A DNA stretch of 32,121 nt from Beijerinckiaceae bacterium (GCA_019747375.1 JAIEQX010000139.1:1-32121); one strand, 5' to 3'. Counted from the stretch's first letter, positions 16,649 to 24,474 are shown. The notes: generated from the sequence alone by a model not told the origin. Numbers and translations are program-made.

Positions 16649-17338
16649 ATGCAGATCAAGTTCCACACCGGCGCCTCGCCGGACGCCCGCCCCGAAACCC
16701 GCGACGTGCTTGTGTCCCAGGCCATCGTGGCCGGCTGGACCGGACGCGACCGCGTCGCGCTTGAGAAGCACATCAAGGAGCTCGAGGAACTGGGCGTCGC
16801 CCGCCCCGCCTCCACGCCCATCTATTACCGGGTCTCCGCCGCGCGCGTGACGACCGATACGAAGATCCAGACCACCGGCGCTGCGTCCAGCGGCGAAGTC
16901 GAATTCGTTCTGGCCCAATGGGGCGGCGAAATGTGGGTGGGCGTGGGCTCCGACCACACCGACCGCGAGGTCGAGACCTACAATGTCACGGTGTCGAAGC
17001 AGATGTGCGAAAAGCCCGTGGCGGGCGAGGTCTGGCGCTTCGCCGACGTCGCCGGTCACTGGGACAGGATCATCCTGCGCTCCTACATTTTCGAGAACGG
17101 CGCGCGCGTCCTCTACCAGGAGGGAACCGTCAATGCGATGCTCGATCCCGCCGTCCTGATCGAGGGCTATGCGGGCAAGAAGGCGCTCGACGAGAATACG
17201 ATCATGCTCTGCGGCACCTTCGCCGCAAAAGGCGGCATACGCCCCGCAGACGTTTTCGAATTCGAGATGGAGGATCCGGTTCTGGGCCGCACGATCCGCC
17301 ACGGCTACGAGCTCGACAAGCTGCCGGTGCTGGGATGA
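16649..17338 (+). CDS. DUF2848 family protein
   Basis: A protein of 229 residues that I match to DUF2848; its biochemical function is not known to me. Recognisable segments are EFVLAQWGGEMWVGVGSDHTDREVE, CEKPVAGEVWRFADV, LYQEGTVNAML, MLCGTFAAKGGIRPADVFEFEME and DPVLGRTIRHGY. The last part loosely recalls the C-terminal end of fumarylacetoacetate-hydrolase-fold enzymes, but I cannot demonstrate that relation. No signal peptide, so cytoplasmic. The start is either ATG 16649 (AAAGGG 11 bases upstream) or the in-frame GTG 16637; ATG preferred. It is the first gene of the putative operon, directly after the palindrome, and its stop overlaps the regulator start as ATGA. Confidence 0.82.
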   Translation: MQIKFHTGASPDARPETRDVLVSQAIVAGWTGRDRVALEKHIKELEELGVARPASTPIYYRVSAARVTTDTKIQTTGAASSGEVEFVLAQWGGEMWVGVGSDHTDREVETYNVTVSKQMCEKPVAGEVWRFADVAGHWDRIILRSYIFENGARVLYQEGTVNAMLDPAVLIEGYAGKKALDENTIMLCGTFAAKGGIRPADVFEFEMEDPVLGRTIRHGYELDKLPVLG

Positions 17339-18078
17339 GCGACAAGGCGGCGCTGCGCGAAGTCGAGCACCGGCCCTTGCCGGCGACGCCTGCGCCGCAG
17401 TCGTTTCCGTCGCCGCCGCCCTCCCCCAACGTCGTCTCCATGCCGGAGCCGCAATCGCTGCGCGACGCCGCCTATGAGGCGATCAAGCACCGCATCATCA
17501 CCTGCGCGTTCCGCCCTGGCGAATATATCAACGAGGCTTTCGTGTCGGCGACGCTCGGCATCGGCCGCACGCCCGTGCATCAGGCCATCGACCGCCTGAT
17601 GCTCGAAGGCATGCTGGACGTCATTCCCCGCAAGGGCGTGATCGTCAAGCCGGTCAGCCTCGACGAGATCATGCAGATCGTCGAGGTGCGTCTGCTCAAC
17701 GAAGGCTATTGCGTGCGGCTCGCCGCCGACCGGGCCGACAATGACGAGATCGCGCATCTCACCGACATCCTGGCGCGCGCGGCGCAATGGATCGACGCGC
17801 GCAACAGCGAGCAGTTGATGCGGCTCGACCGCGAATTCCACTGGGTGCTCGCCCGCGCCTCCAAGAACCCCGTGCTTGGCGACTGGCTCGCCAAGCTGCA
17901 CGACCGCTCCCTGCGCTTCTGGTTCATCTCGCTCAACAAGGCGGGCCATCACGAAAGCGTGCAGGCGCAGCACGAAGCCATTCTGGCGGCGATCCGCGCG
18001 AGAGACCCCGATGGCGCCGAGCAGGCCATGCGCGCGCACATCGACGCCTTCCGCGAGAATCTGACGCACAACATGTAA
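17335..18078 (+). CDS. GntR family transcriptional regulator, FadR subfamily (FCD domain)
   Basis: DNA-binding regulator that probably senses a small carboxylate and controls the surrounding catabolic genes. I placed the start at ATG 17335 (MSDKAALREVEH), which overlaps the DUF2848 stop as ATGA; the ORF-track start lies inside the upstream gene. A proline-rich N-terminal tail of about 35 residues precedes the winged helix-turn-helix (about 45-105, with LRDAAYEAIKHRIITCAFRPG and GIGRTPVHQAIDRL). The all-helical FCD domain follows (about 112-240). Its Asp and His metal-ligand positions appear present in RLDREFHWVLA, SVQAQHEAILAAI and AMRAHIDAF. The protein is 247 residues. The 14-base palindrome before the operon is its most likely binding site. 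Confidence 0.88.
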   Translation: MSDKAALREVEHRPLPATPAPQSFPSPPPSPNVVSMPEPQSLRDAAYEAIKHRIITCAFRPGEYINEAFVSATLGIGRTPVHQAIDRLMLEGMLDVIPRKGVIVKPVSLDEIMQIVEVRLLNEGYCVRLAADRADNDEIAHLTDILARAAQWIDARNSEQLMRLDREFHWVLARASKNPVLGDWLAKLHDRSLRFWFISLNKAGHHESVQAQHEAILAAIRARDPDGAEQAMRAHIDAFRENLTHNM

Positions 18079-18121
18079 TTCGGCGCGCCAAACGCGCAGC
18101 CGCATCGAGAGGATGAAGACG

Positions 18122-19351
18122 ATGAAGACGGACCAGAGAGTTCTGATCTCCGGCGGCGGGCCGGTCGGCCTGTTCTGCGCCCTCCTGCTCGGCCGCCAGG
18201 GCGTTCCCGTGCGACTGTTCGACATCAACAGCGAATTGCAGGACGATCCGCGCGCCGCCACCACGCATCCCGCCACGCTGGAAGTGCTCGGCCAGGCAGG
18301 GCTCGTCGAGGACATGGCGCTGCAGGGCCTCACCGCGCCGATCTTCCAGTTCTGGGACCGCCCGTCCGGCAAGCTCGTGGCGGAATTCGATCTCGCGCTG
18401 CTGGCGAAGGACACGAAATATCCGTTCGTCATCCAGTGCGAGCAGTTCAAGACCGCGCATATCATCATGAAGCGGCTGGTCGACATGCCCAACGTCGAAA
18501 TCATGTTCAGCCATGAAGTCGTCGCGGTCGAGCAGACAGCCGACAAGGTGACCGTGACGGTGCGCACCAAGGACGGCGAGGAGAAGCACGAAGGCGCCTA
18601 TCTGATCGGCGCGGACGGCGGCCGCAGCACCGTGCGCAAACAGGCGGAAATCCCCTTCGAGGGATTCACCTGGGCGGAGCGCTTCCTCGTGCTCACCACG
18701 CCGTTCGATTTCAACGCCCATCTCGGCTATTGCTATCGCAGCTATTTCGCCGACCCGGACGAATGGTGCAATTGCTTCAAGGTCGCGGCCGACGGGCCTC
18801 CGGGCCTGTGGCGCACCGTCTTCCCGACGGACCCGAACGCCAGCGAAGCCGAAATCATGAGCGACGAGGCCGTTCAGGCGCGCCTGCAGAAATTCTTCCC
18901 CGGCTCGCGGCCCTACGACATCGTCCATCGCAATCTCTACACGACGCATCAGCGCGTCGCCGCAACCTTCCGCAAGGGGCGCGTGCTTCTGGCCGGCGAC
19001 TCCGCGCACGTCAACAATTCCATCGGCGGCATGGGCCTGAACGGCGGTCTGCAGGACGCCGCAAACCTCTCCGAGAAGCTGGCGCAGGTTCTCGCCGGCG
19101 CGCCCGACAGCCTGCTCGATCTCTATTCGCTGCAGCGCCGCACGGTCTCCATCGAATTCGTGCAGGCGCAGTCGATCGCCAACAAGAAGCAGCTTGAAAC
19201 CAAGGAGCCGGTGGCCCGCAAGGCCACGCTGGACGAACTCGCCGCCACCGCGGCCGATCCCGTCAAGGCGCGCCAATACCTGCTGCGCAGCTCCATGCTG
19301 AGCATGCAGTCGCGCGCCGCCTCCATCACGCTGGAAGAGGCCGCGGCATGA
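18122..19351 (+). CDS. FAD-dependent aromatic-type monooxygenase (group A flavoprotein)
   Basis: Single-component flavin monooxygenase of the PHBH/PheA/UbiH superfamily, which uses NAD(P)H and O2 to hydroxylate an activated ring. The Rossmann motif is GGGPVG (residues 11-16), the DG motif is GADGGRSTVRK (about 160) and the second FAD motif is GRVLLAGDSAHVNNS (about 285), followed by GGMGLNGGLQDAANL. The length is 409 residues with no extra C-terminal thioredoxin-like domain. The first 18 bases are a tandem repeat, ATGAAGACGATGAAGACG; GAGAGG abuts the first ATG but is nine bases from the second, so ATG 18122 is preferred over 18113. The stop overlaps the next start as ATGA. The substrate is unknown; the co-encoded decarboxylase suggests a ring carboxylate or phenol. 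Confidence 0.88.
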   Translation: MKTDQRVLISGGGPVGLFCALLLGRQGVPVRLFDINSELQDDPRAATTHPATLEVLGQAGLVEDMALQGLTAPIFQFWDRPSGKLVAEFDLALLAKDTKYPFVIQCEQFKTAHIIMKRLVDMPNVEIMFSHEVVAVEQTADKVTVTVRTKDGEEKHEGAYLIGADGGRSTVRKQAEIPFEGFTWAERFLVLTTPFDFNAHLGYCYRSYFADPDEWCNCFKVAADGPPGLWRTVFPTDPNASEAEIMSDEAVQARLQKFFPGSRPYDIVHRNLYTTHQRVAATFRKGRVLLAGDSAHVNNSIGGMGLNGGLQDAANLSEKLAQVLAGAPDSLLDLYSLQRRTVSIEFVQAQSIANKKQLETKEPVARKATLDELAATAADPVKARQYLLRSSMLSMQSRAASITLEEAAA

Positions 19352-20706
19352 GCCGCCCTCATCCCCGCTCCTTCGCCCGCGCTCTCGGCGATTTCGCCGC
19401 CGGGACGGACACGCCGCGCGACTTTCTCGAACGCTGCATCGACGAGATCGAAGCGCGCGACCCCGAGGTGAAAGCCTTCACGGCGATCAACCTCGAAGCG
19501 GCGCGCGACGCCGCCGACGCTTCGACGCAACGCTGGCATGAGGGCGCGCCCCTGTCGCCGATCGACGGCATGCCGATCGGCGTCAAGGACGTCATCGAAA
19601 CCGCCGACATGCCGACCGGCATGGGCTCGGGTCTCTTCGACGGCTACAGCCCCGGTCACGATTCCGCCTCCGTACACGCGCTGCGCGAAGCCGGCGCCAT
19701 CATCGTCGCCAAGACCGTCACGACGGAATTCGCGGCCACGCGTCCCGGCCCGACGCGCAATCCGCATGATCTCGCGCGCACGCCGGGCGGCTCCAGCAGC
19801 GGCTCCGCCGCGGCGGTGGGCTCCGGCATGCTGGCGGGCGCGCTCGGCACGCAGGTGGTCGGCTCCATTCTGCGTCCCGCGAGCTATTGCGGCTGCGTCG
19901 GCTTCAAGCCGTCGCTCGGCGGCATCAATCGCGGCGGCAGCCATGATTACATGAGCCAGAGCTGTCAGGGCGTGCTGGCCGCGACGCTGGAAGACACCTG
20001 GCAGATCGCGCGCGAGATCGTCGTGCGGGCCGGCGGCGATCCGGGCATGCCGGGCCTGATCGGTCCGGCCATCATGCCGGACGCAAGGACGCCCGCAACG
20101 CTGGCGTTTCTTGAAACCACCGGTTGGGATGTCGCCGTTCCGGAAGCGCGCGACGCCATGCTGCGCGTGCTGGACGATCTGCGCGCCGCAGGCGTGAAGA
20201 TCGTGACGCGCCACGATGACGCGCTCGTCGCCGCGCTCGAAGACGTCATCCCCGAAGTGCTGCCGCTGACGCGCAGGATCAACGCATGGGAGTCGCGCTG
20301 GCCGCTGAACACCTATGTCGATCGTGACGCCTCGAAACTCAGCCAGGGCATGATCGACCGCCTGCGCGAAGCCGAAGCCATGACGGTCGAGGGCTATCGC
20401 GCCGACATCGCGCGCCGCGAAGAGATCCGCGCCATTCACGCCAAAGTCTCCGCCGTGGCCGAAGCCTGCATCACCCTTTCGGCGCCCGACGCCGCGCCGC
20501 TCGGCATCGAGGCGACCGGCAATCCGGTCTTCGCCGTGCCGTGCTCGCTGCTGGGCGTCCCTGCCCTGTCGCTGCCGCTGCTGCGCGTCGGCCAGATGCC
20601 GCTCGGCGTGCAGACCATCGGCTATCGGGACGAGGATGCGGCGCTGTTCGCACTTTCGGCCGCCATCGTAGACATCATCGCCCCCGCCAATCAGAACGTA
20701 GCGTAA
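19348..20706 (+). CDS. Amidase signature family enzyme 1
   Basis: Ser-Ser-Lys amidohydrolase of 452 residues hydrolysing a C-N bond (amide, ureide or similar) in the cytoplasm. The catalytic Lys is K80 in IGVKDVIET, the cis-Ser is S149 in TPGGSSSGSAAA and the nucleophile is S173 in TQVVGSILRPAS, with the usual 24-residue spacing between the two serines. The segment before the nucleophile is TQVVGS instead of the common DTGGS, a variation seen in subgroups related to allophanate-type hydrolases (family knowledge, not proof of substrate). It is translationally coupled to the monooxygenase gene by an ATGA overlap and followed by ubiD after ten bases, so it belongs to the operon core. No sign that it is a GatA, since gatB/gatC are absent. 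Confidence 0.88.
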   Translation: MSRPHPRSFARALGDFAAGTDTPRDFLERCIDEIEARDPEVKAFTAINLEAARDAADASTQRWHEGAPLSPIDGMPIGVKDVIETADMPTGMGSGLFDGYSPGHDSASVHALREAGAIIVAKTVTTEFAATRPGPTRNPHDLARTPGGSSSGSAAAVGSGMLAGALGTQVVGSILRPASYCGCVGFKPSLGGINRGGSHDYMSQSCQGVLAATLEDTWQIAREIVVRAGGDPGMPGLIGPAIMPDARTPATLAFLETTGWDVAVPEARDAMLRVLDDLRAAGVKIVTRHDDALVAALEDVIPEVLPLTRRINAWESRWPLNTYVDRDASKLSQGMIDRLREAEAMTVEGYRADIARREEIRAIHAKVSAVAEACITLSAPDAAPLGIEATGNPVFAVPCSLLGVPALSLPLLRVGQMPLGVQTIGYRDEDAALFALSAAIVDIIAPANQNVA

Positions 20707-20716
20707 AGGCCAAATT

Positions 20717-22396
20717 ATGCAGGATCAGGCTCATCCCTTGCCGGCTTCCCTCGGCCGCTACATGGACGCGGACGAGGCGAAACACGCCTATCCCGACCTC
20801 CATGAACACGTGCTGGAGCTCGCGCGCCGCGGCTTGTTGATCGTCGTCGACGAACCGATCAACAAGGACACGGAAATGCATCCGCTCGTCCGCTGGCAAT
20901 ATCGCGGCGGCATTCCCGAGAAGGATCGCAAGGCGTTTCTCTTCACCAATCCGACCGACAGCAAGGGCCGCACATACGACACGGCGGTTCTGGTGGCCGG
21001 CCTCGCAGCCACGCCGGACGTCTATCGCACCGGCTTCGGCAAGCCGCTCGACAAGATCGGCGAGACCTGGATCAAGGCGATCGGCAATCCGATCGAGCCG
21101 CGCGTCGTTACCGCAGCGCCTTGCCAGGACATTGTCACCGAGGGCGATGCGCTCGACGCCGACGGCGCCGCGCTCGACGGCATCCCGGTGCCGATCTCGA
21201 CGCCCGGCTGGGACAATGCGCCCTATCTGTCCGCCGGTCATTACATCACCAAGGACCCCGACACCGGCGTCCAGAACATCGGCAATTATCGCGGACAGCT
21301 GAAATCCCCGCGTCGGCTGGGCATGAATCCGTCCGTCGAGCTGCGCGCCGGCATCTACGCGCACTGGCTGAAATACAAGAAGCTCGGCAAGCCCATGCCC
21401 TGCGCGGTCGTCCTCGGCTGTCCGCCCGCCGTGTCCTACACGTCGGTGCAGAAGCTCGCGGAAGGCGTCGACGAAATGGCCGTGGCGGGCGGACTTGCGG
21501 GCGCGCCCATCGACGTGGTCAAGGCGAAGACGGTCGACCTCATGGTGCCGGCCCAGGCCGAAATCGTCATCGAAGGCTATATCGACACGCAGTTCCTCGA
21601 GCCCGAGGCGCCGTTCGGCGAATCCCACGGCTACGTGAACCTGCAGGAATATAACGCCTTCATGGACGTCACGGCGATCACGCGGCGCAAGAACCCCATC
21701 ATCCCGTCCTTCATCAGCCAGGTGACGCCGAGCGAATCGAGCGTCATCCGCAAGGCCGCGATGGAGCCGGTCTATCTCAACCACCTGCGCAACGCGCTCG
21801 GCATCAAGGGCGTCAAGCGCGTCTCCATGCACGAGCCGCTGACGAGCCTCTACGCCGTCATCGCCATCGTGTTCGAGCGCGGCGTGCTGGAAACGGAAGT
21901 CTGGCGCGCGCTCTATGCGGCCTCGACCCTGCATCGCTTCGCCGGCAAATGGGTGATCGCGATCGACGAGGACATCGACCCCGAGAACGCCGATGCGCTG
22001 CTCTGGGCCATGTCCTATCGCTGCCAGCCGCAGCACGATCTCAAGATGCTCGACCGCAAGGACGCGGGCCATGGTCCGCGCGGACCGCGCGACAATGGCG
22101 AGAGCGCGTCCGTGCTGATCAACGCGCTGCTCAAGGGCGATTTCGCGCCCGTGGCTCTGCCCAAGCGCGAGTTCATGGAAAACGCCAAGGTGATCTGGGA
22201 GCGGCTCGGCCTGCCCGAACTGAAGCCCGAGACGCCGTGGCACGGCTACGATCTGGGCGTCTGGCCGGACAATCTCGCACGCCAGGCCGAGATGGCGACG
22301 CGCAGCGAATATTTCGAGTTCTCGGACGAACTCATCGCCGGCCGACGCTCCGACGTCGCCATGAACGATCCCGTGCCGAGGCCCGACGAAAAGTAA
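20717..22396 (+). CDS. UbiD family decarboxylase (prenylated-FMN dependent)
   Basis: Reversible (de)carboxylase using prenylated FMN made by a UbiX partner, which is not in this window. Features are NIGNYRGQLKSPRRLGM, with Arg192 as the likely catalytic arginine, and EIVIEGYIDTQFLEPEAPFG, where Glu297 and Glu302 fit the two catalytic glutamates of the PEGPFGE motif. The motif glycine is Ala here (PEAPFGE). The length of 559 residues is within the family range and no truncation is apparent. The family acts on aromatic, heteroaromatic or alpha,beta-unsaturated acids, so the operon substrate or an intermediate probably carries such a carboxylate. The ribosome-binding site is weak (AAAGG). It sits in mid-operon, between amidase 1 and the cupin. 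Confidence 0.9.
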   Translation: MQDQAHPLPASLGRYMDADEAKHAYPDLHEHVLELARRGLLIVVDEPINKDTEMHPLVRWQYRGGIPEKDRKAFLFTNPTDSKGRTYDTAVLVAGLAATPDVYRTGFGKPLDKIGETWIKAIGNPIEPRVVTAAPCQDIVTEGDALDADGAALDGIPVPISTPGWDNAPYLSAGHYITKDPDTGVQNIGNYRGQLKSPRRLGMNPSVELRAGIYAHWLKYKKLGKPMPCAVVLGCPPAVSYTSVQKLAEGVDEMAVAGGLAGAPIDVVKAKTVDLMVPAQAEIVIEGYIDTQFLEPEAPFGESHGYVNLQEYNAFMDVTAITRRKNPIIPSFISQVTPSESSVIRKAAMEPVYLNHLRNALGIKGVKRVSMHEPLTSLYAVIAIVFERGVLETEVWRALYAASTLHRFAGKWVIAIDEDIDPENADALLWAMSYRCQPQHDLKMLDRKDAGHGPRGPRDNGESASVLINALLKGDFAPVALPKREFMENAKVIWERLGLPELKPETPWHGYDLGVWPDNLARQAEMATRSEYFEFSDELIAGRRSDVAMNDPVPRPDEK

Positions 22397-22433
22397 TTCC
22401 TGTTCCGTCACACAAACCAGAGAGGCGCCAAAC

Positions 22434-22814
22434 ATGGCCATCAACAAGCTGCACGACGAATTCAAGACGCTCGACATGAGCGCCGGCTGGGAAGTTCCCG
22501 CCGGCTATCCGGCGGGCATCCAGCAGAAGATCCTGTCGGGCGCGCTCGACGAAGAGAACCGCAAGGGCAGCCGCACGCGGCTGCTGAAATTCATTCCCGG
22601 CACATACACGACCAAGCCGTTCGTGCATGAATATTGGGAAGAAGTGTTCCTGGTGTCCGGCGACCTGACGGTCGGCAACGACGAGCAGGGCAATGGCGGC
22701 GAATCCTTCAAGCCGTTCACCTACGCCTGCCGCCCGCCCGGCGCCTTCCATGGTCCCTTCAAGTCCGAAGAGGGCTGCCTGCTGCTCGAAATTCATTATT
22801 TCGATCCGGCCTGA
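22434..22814 (+). CDS. Small single-domain cupin (ChrR-type), incomplete metal motif
   Basis: Protein of 126 residues with a single beta-barrel cupin domain. Motif 1 reads PFVHEYWEEVFLVSGDL: the first His and the Glu are present but the second His of the usual H-x-H is Tyr. Motif 2 reads RPPGAFHGPFKSEEG and keeps its His. A conserved-looking end LLEIHYF follows. Such proteins can be small metalloenzymes, sensors or accessory proteins; with one ligand replaced, either a different metal geometry or a non-catalytic role is possible. The start has GAGAGG nine bases upstream. It lies between ubiD and amidase 2, with a gap of 37 bases before it and 25 after, so co-transcription is likely. No function can be assigned. 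Confidence 0.82.
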   Translation: MAINKLHDEFKTLDMSAGWEVPAGYPAGIQQKILSGALDEENRKGSRTRLLKFIPGTYTTKPFVHEYWEEVFLVSGDLTVGNDEQGNGGESFKPFTYACRPPGAFHGPFKSEEGCLLLEIHYFDPA

Positions 22815-22839
22815 TAGTTCGACAGCCGCGGAGGCGATC

Positions 22840-24180
22840 ATGGGTCCGACCCTCGAAACATTGGCGAACGATCTTGCGGAGGGCCGCACGACGAGCGTGG
22901 CTCTCGTCGAGGATTGCCTCGCGCGCATCGATCAGGACGGCGGCGAAGGCGCGCTTGTCTTCCTCAACGTGAACCGTGACAGCGCGCGGGAAGCCGCGCG
23001 CGCGATGGACGCCTTGCGCAAGGCCGGCGCCGCGCCGAGCCGTTACGCGGGCATTCCCGTCTCGATCAAGGATCTCTTCGATCTGGAGGGCGAAGTCACG
23101 CGCGCCGGTTCGCGCGTGCTCGACGACGCCGAGCCCGCCACGCAGGACGCCGCCGCCGTGACGCGCCTGAAACAGGCGGGTTTCGTCGTCATCGGCCGCA
23201 CCAACATGACGGAATTCGCCTTCTCGGGAGTCGGCATCAATCCGCATTACGGCACGCCGCGCTCGGTCTGGAAGCGCCAGGAAGGACGCGTTCCCGGCGG
23301 CTCGTCGTCGGGCGCCGCGATCGCCCTGACGGACGGCATGGCGCATGTCTCGCTCGGCACCGACACGGGCGGCTCCTGCCGCATTCCCGCGGCCTTCAAC
23401 GGACTCGTGGGCTACAAGCCGACCGCCCGCACGGTTCCTCTCGACGGCGCCTTCTCGCTGTCGACGACGCTCGATTCGATCGGCCCGCTCGGCCGCAGCG
23501 TCGCCTGCTGCGCCGCCGCGCATGCCGTCCTGTCAGGCGCGAAGGAGACGACGCTCGCGCCGCGCACGATGCGCGGATTGCGCATCGCCGTGCCCAAGGC
23601 CTATGTGATGGAGGACATGGATGCGGATGTGGCGCGCGAATTTCGCGCCGCGCTCGAACGCCTGACGCAGGCGGGCGCCATCGTCGAACACACGGCCTTT
23701 CCGGAAATCGACGCGATTCCCAAGGCCAATTCCCGCGGCGGATTCGCCGCCCCCGAAGCGCTCGCGACGCATCGCAAGCTGATCGAGGCGCATGCCGATC
23801 TCTACGATTCGAGAGTGCTGGTGCGGATCGAGCGCGGGCATGAACAGAGCGCCGCCGACTATGTCGATCTCGTGCGCACGCGGGCGCGGCTGATTGCGAC
23901 GTTTGAGAAACACATGCGGGACTATGACGTCCTCGCCTACCCGACCGTCCCGATCGCGCCGCCGCCGATCACGGCCTTCGACGCCGACACGGATTTCGCC
24001 CGCCTCAACATGCTGATCCTGCGCAATCCGGCGGTCATCAACATGCTGGACGGCTGCGCGATCTCTGTGCCCATGTCGCGCCCGCCGCAGGCGCCGACCG
24101 GCCTCATGCTCGCCCTTCCGGGCGGTCGCGACGCCGACCTGTTCGCCATAGCGGCCGGCGTCGAATCCTGCCTGTCGTGA
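22840..24180 (+). CDS. Amidase signature family enzyme 2
   Basis: Second amidase of the operon, 446 residues from ATG 22840, which has GCGGAGG just upstream; the ORF-track start lies inside the cupin gene. The Ser-Ser-Lys triad is K77 (VSIKDLFD), S155 (VPGGSSSGAAI) and S179 (GTDTGGSCRIPAAF), so this copy keeps the standard DTGGS context, unlike amidase 1. The two proteins are clearly different in sequence and presumably act on different intermediates. It is the last gene of the seven-gene cluster and converges with a small reverse-strand gene, leaving only two bases between the stop codons, with no visible terminator. Substrate unknown; aryl amides, malonamate-type or heterocycle-opening products are all possible. 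Confidence 0.89.
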   Translation: MGPTLETLANDLAEGRTTSVALVEDCLARIDQDGGEGALVFLNVNRDSAREAARAMDALRKAGAAPSRYAGIPVSIKDLFDLEGEVTRAGSRVLDDAEPATQDAAAVTRLKQAGFVVIGRTNMTEFAFSGVGINPHYGTPRSVWKRQEGRVPGGSSSGAAIALTDGMAHVSLGTDTGGSCRIPAAFNGLVGYKPTARTVPLDGAFSLSTTLDSIGPLGRSVACCAAAHAVLSGAKETTLAPRTMRGLRIAVPKAYVMEDMDADVAREFRAALERLTQAGAIVEHTAFPEIDAIPKANSRGGFAAPEALATHRKLIEAHADLYDSRVLVRIERGHEQSAADYVDLVRTRARLIATFEKHMRDYDVLAYPTVPIAPPPITAFDADTDFARLNMLILRNPAVINMLDGCAISVPMSRPPQAPTGLMLALPGGRDADLFAIAAGVESCLS

Positions 24181-24182
24181 AA

Positions 24183-24422
24183 TCAGGCCTCGGCGAGGTC
24201 GAAGGTTTCCTGCAGCTCGGTGAGCTTCATCTTGAGCGGAGCCCATTTCCGGCCCACGCTGTGGTCGGGATGGACCCGCGCGAGCTGCCAGGTCCGGTCA
24301 TGACGGTCGCGCGGAATCGGACGGACCTCGATGCGCTCCAGCGTCTCGTATCCCGGCGCGCTCCGAAGCGTTTCGAGGCAAACCTTTTCAAGAGCGACGC
24401 GGTCCAGGATCTTCTTTTGCAT
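24183..24422 (-). CDS. Small hypothetical protein, 79 residues
   Basis: Function unknown. Start placed at ATG 24422 (MQKKILDRVALEKVCLETL) because GGAGG stands six bases upstream; the longer ORF in the track adds 45 residues of unlikely composition. The protein is charged and soluble, with an N-terminal amphipathic helix, a central segment GYETLERIEVRPIPRDR, a conserved-looking TWQLARVHPDHSV and a C-terminal helix KMKLTELQETFDLAEA. There is no signal peptide, membrane helix or Cys motif. It lies downstream of cspA on the same strand but beyond the cspA terminator, and a 7-base dyad precedes it, so it probably has its own promoter. Confidence 0.7.
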   Translation of the reverse strand: MQKKILDRVALEKVCLETLRSAPGYETLERIEVRPIPRDRHDRTWQLARVHPDHSVGRKWAPLKMKLTELQETFDLAEA

Positions 24423-24455
24423 ATACGCCTCCGTGCCGCCCCCGTCGGGACATGA

Positions 24456-24474
24456 CTGTTCGTGTCGCGAACAG
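24456..24474. promoter_or_regulatory. Dyad CTGTTCG-N5-CGAACAG upstream of the small hypothetical gene
   Basis: Perfect 7-base arms at 24456-24462 and 24468-24474, 34 bases before the ATG at 24422. It contains GTTC-N7-GAAC. This is not the direct GTTC-N7-GTTC LexA box of alphaproteobacteria. A repressor site is plausible, but the regulator is unknown. Confidence 0.35.

Noticed and set aside
19348-20706. GatA subunit of the Glu-tRNA amidotransferase
   Set aside because: No gatB or gatC nearby, the nucleophile context is TQVVGS rather than the GatA DTGGS pattern, and the gene sits in a catabolic operon.
20675-22477. 600-codon reverse-strand ORF opposite ubiD
   Set aside because: It mirrors the codon structure of the UbiD gene in GC-rich DNA, is full of His, Asp, Gly and Arg, and has no recognisable domain. 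The forward frame has clear UbiD motifs.
24456-24474. LexA box
   Set aside because: The alphaproteobacterial LexA site is a direct GTTC-N7-GTTC repeat; the sequence here is inverted GTTC-N7-GAAC.
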